The notes under the pieces were generated by a model that made no database searches, had not been told where the DNA came from, and saw only the letters and a program-made list of their open reading frames with translations. The translations under genes and the position numbers were made by a program. From assembly GCF_023241715.1 (NCBI RefSeq), contig NZ_JALQCW010000015.1:16712-80711 (forward strand): a stretch of 64,000 nucleotides of DNA, written 5' to 3'. Positions 18,707-31,253 of this stretch are shown piece after piece (positions within the stretch are counted from its first letter, which is position 1; each line of letters starts with the position of its first letter). The DNA comes from Pseudomonas morbosilactucae (GTDB lineage: Bacteria > Pseudomonadota > Gammaproteobacteria > Pseudomonadales > Pseudomonadaceae).

Positions 18707-19384
18707 ATGCGCGTTCTGATTATCGAAGACGAAGAAAAAACCGCAGACTACCTGCACCGCGGCCTGACGGAACAGGGCTACACCGTGGACCTGGCCCGGG
18801 ATGGGCTGGAGGGCCTGCACCTGGCCCTGGAAAACGACTACGGGGTGATCGTGCTCGACGTGATGCTGCCGGGCCTCGACGGCTTTGGTGTGTTGCGGGC
18901 CCTGCGCGCGCGCAAGCAGACGCCGGTGATCATGCTCACCGCCCGCGAGCGTGTGGAGGACCGCATCAAGGGCTTGCGTGACGGTGCCGACGATTACCTA
19001 GGCAAGCCGTTTTCCTTCCTTGAACTGGTGGCCCGGCTGCAAGCCCTGACACGGCGCAGCGGTGGCCACGAGCCGGTGCAAATCAGCATCGCCGACCTGT
19101 GGATCGACCTGATCAGCCGCAAGGCCAGCCGCGCCGGCAGCCGCCTCGACCTGACCGCCAAAGAGTTCTCCCTGCTCAGCGTGCTGGCCCGCCGCCAGGG
19201 CGAAATCCTCTCCAAGACCGCCATCGCCGAAATGGTCTGGGACATCAATTTCGACAGCGACGCTAATGTCGTCGAAGTCGCGATCAAGCGCCTGCGGGCC
19301 AAGCTCGACGGGCCTTTTGAAGAAAAACTGCTGCACACCATCCGAGGCATGGGCTATGTGCTGGAGAGCCGAAGTGCCCAGTAA
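18707..19384 (+). CDS. OmpR-family response regulator (CopR/CusR/IrlR type)
   Basis: 225 residues: a receiver domain with phospho-acceptor Asp51 in VIVLDVMLPGLDGFG, Thr in MLTARE and Lys in GKPFSFLEL, and a C-terminal winged helix (about 130-220; LDLTAKEFSLLSVL, NFDSDANVVEVAIKRLRAKL). The sequence is of the heavy-metal regulator subfamily (CopR, CusR, IrlR). The ATG at 18707 begins directly with MRVLIIEDEE. It sits eight bases after the RND permease and overlaps the kinase start by 11 bases, so pump and sensor are probably one transcript, implying self-regulation of the efflux operon. Confidence 0.93.
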   Translation: MRVLIIEDEEKTADYLHRGLTEQGYTVDLARDGLEGLHLALENDYGVIVLDVMLPGLDGFGVLRALRARKQTPVIMLTARERVEDRIKGLRDGADDYLGKPFSFLELVARLQALTRRSGGHEPVQISIADLWIDLISRKASRAGSRLDLTAKEFSLLSVLARRQGEILSKTAIAEMVWDINFDSDANVVEVAIKRLRAKLDGPFEEKLLHTIRGMGYVLESRSAQ

Positions 19385-20738
19385 CTCCATCGCCCTGCGC
19401 CTGAGCGGCCTGTTCACCCTGGTGGCGCTGCTGATCTTCCTGTTGATCGGCGGTGCGCTCTATCAGCAGGTGGACAAGGGCCTGGGCCTGTTGCCCGAAG
19501 CCGAACTGGACGCCCGTTACAGCGTGCTGGAGTCGGCGCTGACCCGTTACGGCACGCCCGAGCACTGGGCAAAGATCAACGCCAAGCTCAAGCTGCTCAG
19601 CGAAGAAGACAAACGGATCCGCTTCTGGGCGGTCAGCGGCGACCCCGCCTATGAATACGGCAACCCTGACCGGCAGATCCGCGACCTGGCCGAGGGCCCT
19701 GCGGGCATGCACGACCTGACCCTGGCCGAGCATCCCTACCCACTGAAAGTGCTGGTCAGCCAACTGCCGGCCAAGGAACAGCGCCCGGCCCTGCGCTTTT
19801 TGATCGCCATCGACACCGAGACCTTCTACCAGACCCAGCATCAGTTGCTGATAGCCCTGATCGGCCTGGCCATCGTCGGCGTGTTGCTGGCCTCGGCCCT
19901 GGGCTACTGGGTGGCGCGGATCGGCCTCAAACCCTTGATCAAGCTGTCCCAGGAAGCCCAGCGCCTGGCGCCGCCACGGCTGTCCGGGCGCTTGCAGTTG
20001 TCGCCACTGCCGCCGGAGCTGAGCCAGTTCGTCAACTCGTTCAACTCCACCCTGGAGCGGGTGGAACAGGCCTATTCGCGGCTGGAATCCTTCAATGCCG
20101 ATGTGGCCCATGAATTGCGCTCGCCCCTGACCAACCTGATCGGCCAGACCCAAGTCGCGCTGACCCGCGGGCGCTCGGCAGAACATTACTTTGAAGTACT
20201 GCAATCCAACCTCGAAGAGCTGGAGCGCCTACGCTCGATCATCAACGACATGCTGTTCCTGGCCAGCGCCGACCAAGGCAGCAAGGCCACCCACCTGACC
20301 AGCACCTCCCTGGCCGGGGAAGTGGCGACGACCCTGGACTACCTGGATTTCATCCTGGAAGACGCCCAGGTCCGGGTAGAAGTCGAAGGCGATGCCCAGG
20401 TGCCCATCGAGATCGCCCACTTGCGCAGGGCACTGATCAATCTGCTGAGCAACGCGGTGCAACACACCGAACCCGGGCAGGTGATCCAAGTGCGTATCCA
20501 GCGCCACGAACAACACGTGGCGATTGCCGTGAGCAACCCCGGCCTGGGCATCGCCAGCGAACACTTGCCGCGGCTGTTCGAGCGTTTCTATCGAGTCGAT
20601 GCCTCACGCCGCAACAGCGGCGCCAACCATGGCCTGGGCCTGGCCATCGTCAAGGCCATTGCCCTGATGCACGGTGGCGAGGTGTTTGTGCGCAGCGAGC
20701 AAGGCATCAACACCTTCGGCCTCCACCTCCCCCTCTGA
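19374..20738 (+). CDS. sensor histidine kinase (CusS/IrlS heavy-metal type)
   Basis: 454 residues from a GTG at 19374 that overlaps the end of the response-regulator gene; longer in-frame ATGs lie inside that gene and give an unlikely N-terminus. It has TM1 (about 8-28), a periplasmic sensor (30-155), TM2 (about 160-185) and a HAMP domain. The dimerisation helix has His246 in DVAHELRSPLTNL. The ATPase has an N-box (ALINLLSNAVQH) and a G-box (NHGLGLAIVKAIALMHGG). It is a member of the IrlS/CusS/CopS family, usually sensing Cu, Ag, Zn or Cd in the periplasm. The actual signal is unknown, since the pump upstream looks like a drug pump. Confidence 0.92.
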   Translation: MPSNSIALRLSGLFTLVALLIFLLIGGALYQQVDKGLGLLPEAELDARYSVLESALTRYGTPEHWAKINAKLKLLSEEDKRIRFWAVSGDPAYEYGNPDRQIRDLAEGPAGMHDLTLAEHPYPLKVLVSQLPAKEQRPALRFLIAIDTETFYQTQHQLLIALIGLAIVGVLLASALGYWVARIGLKPLIKLSQEAQRLAPPRLSGRLQLSPLPPELSQFVNSFNSTLERVEQAYSRLESFNADVAHELRSPLTNLIGQTQVALTRGRSAEHYFEVLQSNLEELERLRSIINDMLFLASADQGSKATHLTSTSLAGEVATTLDYLDFILEDAQVRVEVEGDAQVPIEIAHLRRALINLLSNAVQHTEPGQVIQVRIQRHEQHVAIAVSNPGLGIASEHLPRLFERFYRVDASRRNSGANHGLGLAIVKAIALMHGGEVFVRSEQGINTFGLHLPL

Positions 20739-20760
20739 TGCTGGCTCTGACGTTGACTCT

Positions 20761-20783
20761 GTGGGAGCCGGCTTGCCGACGAT
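20761..20783 (+). repeat. single REP-like unit
   Basis: GTGGGAGCCGGCTTGCCGAC followed by GAT matches the common Pseudomonas fluorescens-group REP core (GTGGGAGC-GGCTTGC-C-GCGA). It lies 23 bases past the kinase stop and may act as a transcript end or mRNA-stability element. Confidence 0.65.
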
Positions 20784-20954
20784 CACGCCAGCCCCTCAGC
20801 TGCAAACCGCGTTACCGCTATCGCTGACAAGCCAGCGTCCACTTTTGTTTATTTGGTAATAGTCCTTTTACGCTTGAGCTCTTTTTCCTCGAGGCGCGGC
20901 GCTATATTTTTGCCACACCGAATTGAACTTGCTCCGCAAGAAGGTCTGCCAACG

Positions 20955-21179
20955 ATGTCAAACAGCATGGGTATCGCCAGCGCTTTTATCCTGTCTTCCC
21001 TGTTCCTCAGCCCCCTGGCCATGGCCGAAGAGTCCCAGGCTTTCGTGGCCCGCAATGCGGCACGCGACGCAGCGTTCCAGGACGCTCAGGTGGCCCAGGC
21101 AACCCGCCAGAAAACAGGTGAAAGTGCCCAGAAAATCACGGCCGAACACAACCAGGCCGACACCCGGAAAGACAGCTGA
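20955..21179 (+). CDS. small secreted Ala/Gln-rich protein
   Basis: 74 residues with a Sec signal peptide (hydrophobic [12 protein letters not shown] core, cleavage likely after LAMA near residue 21). The mature part is about 50 residues, without Cys, and very rich in Ala, Gln and charged residues ([20 protein letters not shown]), suggesting one long amphipathic helix. AAGAAGG lies 11 bases before the ATG. No family is recognised. A good terminator 64 bases downstream supports a monocistronic gene. Confidence 0.6.
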   Translation: MSNSMGIASAFILSSLFLSPLAMAEESQAFVARNAARDAAFQDAQVAQATRQKTGESAQKITAEHNQADTRKDS

Positions 21180-21243
21180 GGCAGCCCGTTAGAACGTTTC
21201 CCTCGACAAGGCCGCCGCGTTCAACCAGGGCGAGCATTGTCTT

Positions 21244-21272
21244 AAAGCCGCTGCTTGCAGCGGCTTTTTTTT
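21244..21272 (+). terminator. Rho-independent terminator
   Basis: AAAGCCGCTG-CTTG-CAGCGGCTTT is followed by T, a perfect 10-base stem with a 4-base loop and a T run. It ends transcription from the small secreted protein gene. Confidence 0.9.
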
Positions 21273-21340
21273 GCCCTGTAGAAAACTGGCGACGGTGCAG
21301 AATAAAAAACGCCGCCATTGACCCAAGGAGCCCCGATACG

Positions 21341-22669
21341 ATGAAGGCAGCGATAAAGGCAACACGAACACTCACCCCCCTGTTCATTGCATTGACTGCA
21401 ACGATGGCGTGTACCGCCCACGCAGCGGACGACAGCACGGCCGAGGGATTCGTCGAGGGTTCGAGCCTCAAGCTCAATGCCCGCAACTACTACATGAATC
21501 GCAACCGACAACAGCACAACGACGACAACATCGAATGGGGCCAAGGATTCCTTGGGGTATTCGAATCGGGCTACACCCCGGGCAGCGTGGGGTTCGGCCT
21601 GGACGCCAATGCCATGCTCGGCCTCAAGCTCGATGGCGGTGGCGGCACCGACAGTTCGAGCATCCTGCCGGTCAGCGACGGCAGCGGCAAAGCACCGGGG
21701 TCGTTCTCTACGGCGGGCGCAACCTTGAAAGTCCGGGCCTTCGACACCGAGCTCAAAATCGGCGACTTGTTCCTCAACAACCCGGTGATCGCCGGCGGCC
21801 AGACTCGCATGCTGCCCCAGACCTTTCGCGGCGTGAGTCTGAGCAACCACAGCTTCGATGGCTGGCTGCTCGAAGGCGGCCAGGCCAGCTTCACCAAACC
21901 CTATAACCAGAGCGGCCACGTGCGCATCGGCAGCAGTTACGGAACCCTGGGTGACGGCGACAAAAGCCGACACCTGAACTGGGCCGGCGCGGCCTGGAGC
22001 GGCGTTCCCGGGTGGACCAGCAGCCTGTATGCCTCAGAGCTCAAAGACATCTGGAACCAGTACTACTACGACCTCGACTACCGCTACGCGCTGAACGAAC
22101 TGGTCATCAACCCCGGCCTGCACCTCTACCACACCCAGGACACCGGCCAGGCGTTGCTGGGCGATATCGACAACACCACCTACAGCCTGCACCTGACGGT
22201 TGGTGTGGGTCACCACAGCGTCACGGCCGCCTATCAGCGGGTCAACGGTGACACGCCCTTCGACTACATCGCCCAGGGCGACAGCGTGTACCTGGACAAC
22301 TCCCAGCAATACTCGGACTTCAACGGCCCCCATGAACGCTCCTGGAAGCTCAAGTACGCATACGATTTCGTCGGCCTGGGCGTGCCTGGGCTGACGTCGG
22401 CCCTGTCCTACTCCCGTGGCGAACTGGACTTGACCCGGGTTGATCCGCAGAGCCGTGGCTACGCCAGCTGGTACAGCGCAGAGGGCAAGCATGCCCGGCA
22501 TTGGGAGCGCGACCTGGACCTGCAATACGTGGTGCAAGGCGGCGAAGCCAAAGACCTGGCCCTGCGCCTGCAGTGGGCGACCCATCACGGCAGCGGCGGT
22601 TATGCCGCCCTGGACAACGACACGGATGAATATCGCCTGATCGTCGATTACCCGCTCAACCTGTTCTAA
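21341..22669 (+). CDS. OprD-family outer-membrane porin
   Basis: 442 residues. The signal peptide [20 protein letters not shown]... ends at AHA (cleavage near residue 28), followed by the OprD-family opening [20 protein letters not shown] and alternating beta-strand sequence ending in VDYPLNLF, a C-terminal aromatic typical of outer-membrane barrels. OprD/Opd porins take up amino acids or carboxylates. The substrate cannot be read from sequence. The ribosome site AAGGAG lies 10 bases before the ATG. It is monocistronic, with its own terminator. Confidence 0.92.
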   Translation: MKAAIKATRTLTPLFIALTATMACTAHAADDSTAEGFVEGSSLKLNARNYYMNRNRQQHNDDNIEWGQGFLGVFESGYTPGSVGFGLDANAMLGLKLDGGGGTDSSSILPVSDGSGKAPGSFSTAGATLKVRAFDTELKIGDLFLNNPVIAGGQTRMLPQTFRGVSLSNHSFDGWLLEGGQASFTKPYNQSGHVRIGSSYGTLGDGDKSRHLNWAGAAWSGVPGWTSSLYASELKDIWNQYYYDLDYRYALNELVINPGLHLYHTQDTGQALLGDIDNTTYSLHLTVGVGHHSVTAAYQRVNGDTPFDYIAQGDSVYLDNSQQYSDFNGPHERSWKLKYAYDFVGLGVPGLTSALSYSRGELDLTRVDPQSRGYASWYSAEGKHARHWERDLDLQYVVQGGEAKDLALRLQWATHHGSGGYAALDNDTDEYRLIVDYPLNLF

Positions 22670-22681
22670 GCTCAGCGAAGT

Positions 22682-22712
22682 AAAAGGCCAGCACGTTTTG
22701 CTGGCCTTTTTT
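22682..22712 (+). terminator. Rho-independent terminator of the porin gene
   Basis: AAAAGGCCAGCA-CGTTT-TGCTGGCCTTTTTT is a perfect stem with a T run, 13 bases after the porin stop. Confidence 0.92.
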
Positions 22713-22849
22713 GTGCCTGGGATTTATACATGCGCCGCAGGGATGGCCGGCCCTTGCCAGCGCGTCGGCGTTATCCAAAAGGATTCTTATCAACTCACCC
22801 AACGGCCGTAATCAGAACCGTGGGCGAAGGGAGTGCGATACCTCGCAAT

Positions 22850-24313
22850 ATGATGCTTTCAACACGCTCGGAACGGATGCTGATCGCTGGAAGCTCACTG
22901 ATGGTGATCGCCATCCTGGGCATCGTGACGTTTTTACTGATCCGCGAATACGCCAGCGCCGAGCAGGCAGCGGCCCGTTCGGCCAACAACATTGTGCAAC
23001 TGATCGACGCCGACGTACTGCGCAACGTCGAACTCTATGACCTGTCCCTCAAAGGCCTGATTGCCGCGGCCGGACGTGAAGACCTGCAAAAAGTGTCGGC
23101 TGAGATCCGCCATCTGGCGCTCTTCGATCGCGCCACTGCCGCGCCCTACAAGGGCGACATCCTGCTGTTGGACAAACACGGCGACGTCCTCGCTGACTCG
23201 GCCTCGGTCACGCCCAGGACGGGCAACTACGCCGATCGCGAGTACTTCCGCTCCCATGTGCAAAACCCCAACCAGGGCATGACAATCAGCCCACCGTTCC
23301 GCACCCGCACCGCAGACCATGACTGGCGCATCAGTTTCAGCCGCCGAGTGGTGGACGAGCAGGGACAATTCTTCGGTGTCGCCGAAGCGCCCATGCGCCT
23401 GAACTACTTCAACCAGCTGTTCAAAAACCTCGATATCGGACGCAACGGCTCGATCAGCCTGGTCAGCCACGACGGCATACTGCTGGCCCAACAACCGCCC
23501 CTGGCCGACGATCTGATCGGCAAGGACTTCAGCCAGCGGCCGAACTTCGTGCGCATCCTGCGCGAGGGCAACGGCAGCTTCAGCGGCATCTCCAGCGTCG
23601 ACCGAACGCCGCGCCTGTACACCTTTTCCCAAGTGGGCGACTTGCCGCTGATCGTGGTGGTGGCACTGTCCTCGGCTGAGGTCTACGCCTCCTGGCAGCG
23701 CACGGCCTGGCTGGTGAGCGGCGCCACCGGCGCCCTGTGCATTGGCCTGCTGTGGCTGACGTTGCTGCTGTGCAACGAACTCAGGCGGCGCCATCGCGCC
23801 GAGCAGGAGTTGGCGCAACTGGCGGCCATTGATGCCTTGACCGGCCTGGCCAATCGCCGAACCCTGGACGAAACCCTGGCCCGCGAATGGGCCAGGGCCC
23901 AGCGCTCGGGCACGCCGCTGTCGTTGCTGATGATCGATGTCGACCACTTCAAGCAATTCAATGACCGCCATGGTCATCAGCTTGGGGACACAGCCTTGCA
24001 GGTGGTCGCCCAGTTGATCGCGGCCAATGTGCGCCGCCCTGCCGACCTGGCGGCACGCTACGGCGGTGAGGAGTTCTCGGTGATCCTGCCCGACACCGAC
24101 GTGATGGGGGCCTTGGCCCTGGCGGAAAAGATTCGTATCGCCATTGAACAACTGGCACCGATCGGCCCCCAAGTGTCGACGTTGACCGCCAGCATCGGCA
24201 CCAGCACTTGGTCGGGAACAACCGGCGCCACCCTGGAGAACCTGCTCTACAACGCCGACAAAGCGCTTTACCGAGCCAAGCACAATGGCCGCAATCGCGT
24301 GGTGCCGGGTTAA
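22850..24313 (+). CDS. membrane-bound diguanylate cyclase with dCache sensor
   Basis: A c-di-GMP synthase of 487 residues from ATG 22850. TM1 (about 9-32) and TM2 (about 285-307) flank a periplasmic Cache-type domain with DREYFRSH and SISLVSHDGILLA. A cytoplasmic GGDEF domain follows, with the active-site motif GGEEF (405-409) and an upstream RPAD exactly five residues before it, the product-inhibition I-site. It should therefore be active and feedback-controlled. In-frame starts further upstream lack good ribosome sites; an Met-Met pair at 22850/22853 leaves one codon of ambiguity. The ligand is unknown. Confidence 0.9.
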   Translation: MMLSTRSERMLIAGSSLMVIAILGIVTFLLIREYASAEQAAARSANNIVQLIDADVLRNVELYDLSLKGLIAAAGREDLQKVSAEIRHLALFDRATAAPYKGDILLLDKHGDVLADSASVTPRTGNYADREYFRSHVQNPNQGMTISPPFRTRTADHDWRISFSRRVVDEQGQFFGVAEAPMRLNYFNQLFKNLDIGRNGSISLVSHDGILLAQQPPLADDLIGKDFSQRPNFVRILREGNGSFSGISSVDRTPRLYTFSQVGDLPLIVVVALSSAEVYASWQRTAWLVSGATGALCIGLLWLTLLLCNELRRRHRAEQELAQLAAIDALTGLANRRTLDETLAREWARAQRSGTPLSLLMIDVDHFKQFNDRHGHQLGDTALQVVAQLIAANVRRPADLAARYGGEEFSVILPDTDVMGALALAEKIRIAIEQLAPIGPQVSTLTASIGTSTWSGTTGATLENLLYNADKALYRAKHNGRNRVVPG

Positions 24314-24327
24314 TAAACAGGCATAAA

Positions 24328-24358
24328 AAAAGGCCACCCTAAGGGCAGCCTTTAAAAA
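24328..24358. terminator. bidirectional terminator between the diguanylate cyclase and lpxC
   Basis: AAAGGC-CACCCTAAGGGCA-GCCTTT forms a hairpin flanked by A and T runs on both sides. It lies 14 bases after the cyclase stop and 20 bases after the lpxC stop, serving both converging genes. Confidence 0.75.
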
Positions 24359-24379
24359 CAAAAGGAAAGAGAGAGTAAA

Positions 24380-25327
<948 letters not shown>

Positions 25328-25403
25328 TCAACAAAGGCTGGCGATAATAGCAGACCATGCCTTTGCTGAACACCAATCACCCTAATACCCCTGATACATT
25401 CCA

Positions 25404-26600
25404 TCAATCGGCCTGGCGACGCAGAAAGGCCGGGATGTCCAGGTAATCCAGATCATCTTGCGGATTCAGCTTCGCCGCAGTCGCAGCACTGGCCTGAGCC
25501 TGGTTGCGCATAACGGTCGGACGGTCCAGATCACGGTAGTTCACCGACGGCAGTTCCTGGCGCGCAGGCGCTGGAGCGGCAGCCGACTGGCTGGCGTGGC
25601 TGGTGTGAACGGTATTGTCGATGACCTTTACAGGCTTCTCGATTTTCGCGCCCAGACCGGTGGCAACCACGGTGACATGCAGCTCATCACGCATGTCCGG
25701 ATCGATAACGGTACCGACCTTGACCATGGCGTGTTCGGAAGCGAAGGCTTCGATGATGCTACCCACGTCGGAGTACTCACCCAGGGACAGGTCAGGACCG
25801 GCGGTGATGTTCACCAAGATGCCGCGTGCGCCTTCCAGGTTCACGTCTTCCAGCAACGGGTTGCGGATGGCCGCTTCAGTGGCTTCACGTGCACGGTTCG
25901 GACCGCTGGCGCAGCCAGTGCCCATCATCGCCATGCCCATTTCGCTCATCACGGTACGCACGTCGGCGAAGTCGACGTTGATCATGCCCGGACGCTTGAT
26001 GATGTCGGAGATACCGCGAACGGCACCCGCCAGCACGTCGTCAGCCTTGGCGAACGCCGACAGCAGGCTGGCGTCTTTACCGAGGATGGTCAGCAGCTTC
26101 TCGTTGGGAATGGTGATCAACGAGTCGACGCTTTCGCTCAGCGCGCGGATGCCTTCATCGGCGATCTGCATACGCTTGCGGCCTTCGAACGGGAACGGAC
26201 GAGTCACCACCGCAACGGTGAGGATCCCCATTTCCTTGGCCACTTCGGCAATGATCGGCGCAGCACCGGTACCGGTACCGCCGCCCATGCCTGTGGTGAT
26301 GAACACCATGTTGGTGCCCTGCAGGACTTCAGCGATGCGCTCGCGGTCTTCCAGAGCGGCCTGACGACCGACCTCAGGATTTGCGCCGGCACCCAGACCC
26401 TTGGTAACACCAGTACCCAGTTGCAGGATGGTCCGCGCGCCGATGTTTTTCAGCGCTTGAGCATCAGTGTTGGCGCAGATGAATTCCACGCCTTCGATGT
26501 TGCTCTTGACCATGTGATTGACGGCGTTGCCGCCGCCACCGCCGACACCGATAACCTTGATTACCGGGCTTTGCGGGACGTTGTCTACGAGTTCAAACAT
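25404..26600 (-). CDS. ftsZ: cell division GTPase FtsZ
   Basis: Tubulin homologue that polymerises into the Z-ring and organises the divisome. 398 residues. The GTP-binding tubulin signature GGGTGTG lies at 106-112, the T7 catalytic loop follows (FADVRTVMSEMG), then a disordered linker and the conserved C-terminal peptide YLDIPAFLRRQ, which binds FtsA, ZipA and MinC. It follows ftsA by 97 bases, a gap that contains a short tandem repeat. Confidence 0.99.
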   Translation of the reverse strand: MFELVDNVPQSPVIKVIGVGGGGGNAVNHMVKSNIEGVEFICANTDAQALKNIGARTILQLGTGVTKGLGAGANPEVGRQAALEDRERIAEVLQGTNMVFITTGMGGGTGTGAAPIIAEVAKEMGILTVAVVTRPFPFEGRKRMQIADEGIRALSESVDSLITIPNEKLLTILGKDASLLSAFAKADDVLAGAVRGISDIIKRPGMINVDFADVRTVMSEMGMAMMGTGCASGPNRAREATEAAIRNPLLEDVNLEGARGILVNITAGPDLSLGEYSDVGSIIEAFASEHAMVKVGTVIDPDMRDELHVTVVATGLGAKIEKPVKVIDNTVHTSHASQSAAAPAPARQELPSVNYRDLDRPTVMRNQAQASAATAAKLNPQDDLDYLDIPAFLRRQAD

Positions 26601-26631
26601 TTTCCCTCTCCTTTCATTTCTCTAGTTTTTC

Positions 26632-26654
26632 GCCTACTGCCTACTGCCTACTGC
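26632..26654. repeat. heptanucleotide tandem repeat in the ftsA-ftsZ gap
   Basis: GCCTACT occurs three times in tandem followed by GC, and near copies (TTTACTGCC, GTTGC) follow. On the coding strand it reads (AGTAGGC)n, upstream of the ftsZ ribosome site. Slipped-strand length variation is plausible. Confidence 0.8.
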
Positions 26655-26697
26655 GTTTACTGCCTGTTGCTTGAAACGTGTCGCGTGAAACTGTTGC

Positions 26698-27957
26698 TTA
26701 GAAGTTGCCTTGCACCCAGCTCTTGATGCGATCAAGCAGGGCCGCTTTCGGCTCTTCATTGCTGTAGCTGTCGCGGCTGCCGATCCCGGAGAACGAGATG
26801 CCGTCGGACTGTTTCTGCAGCCCGTACAACAGCAAGCCGACGCCGGTGGAATAGATCGGGTTGCGCACCACATCGGCCAAGCCTTTGACGGAGTGCGGAA
26901 CACCCAGGCGCACCGGCATGTGGAAAATCTCTTCGGCCAATTCGACCGCGCCTTCCATTTTCGACGTGCCGCCGGTGAGCACGATGCCCGCCGGGATCAG
27001 GTCTTCGTAACCGCTGCGACGCAGCTCCGCCTGGATCAGGGTAAACAGCTCGTCGTAACGTGGCTCGACCACCTCGGCCAGGGCCTGGCGGGACAGCTCG
27101 CGGGGCGGACGGTCGCCGACACTCGGCACCTTGATGGTTTCACCGGCACCGGCCAGCTTGGCCAGGGCGCAGGCGTAGCGAATCTTGATTTCTTCGGCGT
27201 ACTGGGTCGGCGTACGCAGGGCCATGGCGATGTCGTTGGTCACCTGGTCGCCGGCAATCGGGATCACTGCGGTGTGACGGATCGCGCCTTCGGTGAAGAT
27301 CGCGATGTCCGTGGTGCCGCCACCGATGTCCACCAGGCACACGCCCAGCTCTTTCTCGTCATCGGTCAGTACCGAGTACGCAGACGCCAGTTGCTCGAGG
27401 ATGATGTCGTCGATTTCCAGGCCACAGCGACGCACGCACTTCTCGATGTTCTGCGCGGCATTCACCGCGCACGTCACCACGTGCACCTTGGCTTCAAGGC
27501 GCACACCGGACATGCCCAGAGGCTCGCGGACGCCTTCCTGGTTATCGATCACGTAGTCCTGCGGCAAGGTGTGCAGCACCCGCTGGTCAGCAGGGATCGC
27601 CACGGCCTGGGCGGCGTCCAGCACACGCTCCAGGTCGGCAGAGCTCACTTCGCGGTCGCGAATCGCCACGATGCCGTGGGAGTTCAGACTGCGGATGTGA
27701 TTGCCCGCAACGCCGACGAACGCCGAGTGGATCCGGCAGCCGGCCATCAGTTGCGCTTCTTCTACCGCGCGCTGGATCGACTGCACGGTGGATTCGATGT
27801 TCACCACCACGCCCTTCTTCAGGCCGCGGGACGGGTGCGTACCGATACCGACGATTTCCAGCGTGCCATCGGCCGCGACTTCGCCCACCAGCGCCACCAC
27901 TTTGGAGGTGCCGATATCCAGACCGACGATCATTTTGCCGCTTTGCACGTTTGCCAT
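26698..27957 (-). CDS. ftsA: cell division protein FtsA
   Basis: Actin-like ATPase that tethers FtsZ polymers to the membrane and recruits later divisome proteins. 419 residues. It opens with the phosphate-1 loop IVGLDIGTSKVVALVGE, contains the second phosphate motif VDIGGGTTDIAIF, and ends in an amphipathic membrane-targeting helix (LLDRIKSWVQGNF). It starts 14 bases after ftsQ. Confidence 0.99.
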   Translation of the reverse strand: MANVQSGKMIVGLDIGTSKVVALVGEVAADGTLEIVGIGTHPSRGLKKGVVVNIESTVQSIQRAVEEAQLMAGCRIHSAFVGVAGNHIRSLNSHGIVAIRDREVSSADLERVLDAAQAVAIPADQRVLHTLPQDYVIDNQEGVREPLGMSGVRLEAKVHVVTCAVNAAQNIEKCVRRCGLEIDDIILEQLASAYSVLTDDEKELGVCLVDIGGGTTDIAIFTEGAIRHTAVIPIAGDQVTNDIAMALRTPTQYAEEIKIRYACALAKLAGAGETIKVPSVGDRPPRELSRQALAEVVEPRYDELFTLIQAELRRSGYEDLIPAGIVLTGGTSKMEGAVELAEEIFHMPVRLGVPHSVKGLADVVRNPIYSTGVGLLLYGLQKQSDGISFSGIGSRDSYSNEEPKAALLDRIKSWVQGNF

Positions 27958-27971
27958 GGTCCTGCCTCTTC

Positions 27972-28838
27972 TTAATTCTTCGCGACAGCGGGTTCGGCTG
28001 TCGTGGGCGCTACAGGTTCCCGCCAGCCGACGGCCAGGCCGTTGGCGTAGCGCAGGTCGATGCGCGCAATGTTCGTAATCTGTTCTTTCAACGTCTTTTC
28101 ATAAATGGCAATGAAGCGGCGCATCTTTTCCACCAGATGATCGCGACCCAGCAGCAACTCAATGCCGGGCCCGGCGCTGCCGGCACCGGTGGTCAAGAAC
28201 CAGCTGCCACGCTCGCGCAGCTCCAAACGGGCAATCGAAAAGCCCATGGGCCGCAGCATCTGGCTCAACACCTGGTACTGCTGCATCACTTGCTGCTGGG
28301 CCCGCTGGGGTCCGAACAACTGCGGCAAGTGTTCATAGTTCGCCAGCTCACGCGGAGTGAACGCCTGGCCCTGGTTGTTCAACAGTGCCTCGTCGCCCCA
28401 ACGGGCCACCGGCAGTTGCTCTTCCAGGCGAATCACCACCTGGTCCGGCCACACCCGACGCACTTCGGCGTGGGCGATCCAGGGCATCTGTTCCAGCTCG
28501 GTGCGCATGCTCGCCAGGTCGATGGTGAAGAAGCTCGACGCCACGTAAGGCGCGATCCGCTGCTGCACCGCCTGCTGGCTGATGTAACTCAGGTCACCCT
28601 GGACCGCGACCTTGGTGATCGGCCGGTCCGCGTAAGGCAGCAGGCGCTGGGCGCCTTCGTAGGTGCCAAAACCCAGCACCACCAACAACACGGGCCAGAA
28701 CAGGCTTTTCAGAAAGCCGAAGTTGGCTTTCGGCAGGCGCACCGACATCGGCTCTTTAGCCACCATCCGGCTGGCACCCCGCGGCACCGGCTTGCGGCCG
28801 GGAGCGGGTTGCTGATGACGTAGCGATGCGCCTTGCAT
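27972..28838 (-). CDS. ftsQ: cell division protein FtsQ
   Basis: Bitopic divisome scaffold connecting FtsA/FtsZ with the FtsB-FtsL and FtsW-FtsI modules. It has 288 residues from the Met of [10 protein letters not shown]; a frame extension 25 codons upstream runs into ddlB and is rejected. It has a basic cytoplasmic tail, one membrane helix (about 50-72), a POTRA domain starting [14 protein letters not shown], and a periplasmic beta domain. Four bases separate it from the ddlB stop. Confidence 0.97.
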   Translation of the reverse strand: MQGASLRHQQPAPGRKPVPRGASRMVAKEPMSVRLPKANFGFLKSLFWPVLLVVLGFGTYEGAQRLLPYADRPITKVAVQGDLSYISQQAVQQRIAPYVASSFFTIDLASMRTELEQMPWIAHAEVRRVWPDQVVIRLEEQLPVARWGDEALLNNQGQAFTPRELANYEHLPQLFGPQRAQQQVMQQYQVLSQMLRPMGFSIARLELRERGSWFLTTGAGSAGPGIELLLGRDHLVEKMRRFIAIYEKTLKEQITNIARIDLRYANGLAVGWREPVAPTTAEPAVAKN

Positions 28839-28842
28839 GGAC

Positions 28843-31245
<2,403 letters not shown>

Positions 31246-31253
<8 letters not shown>

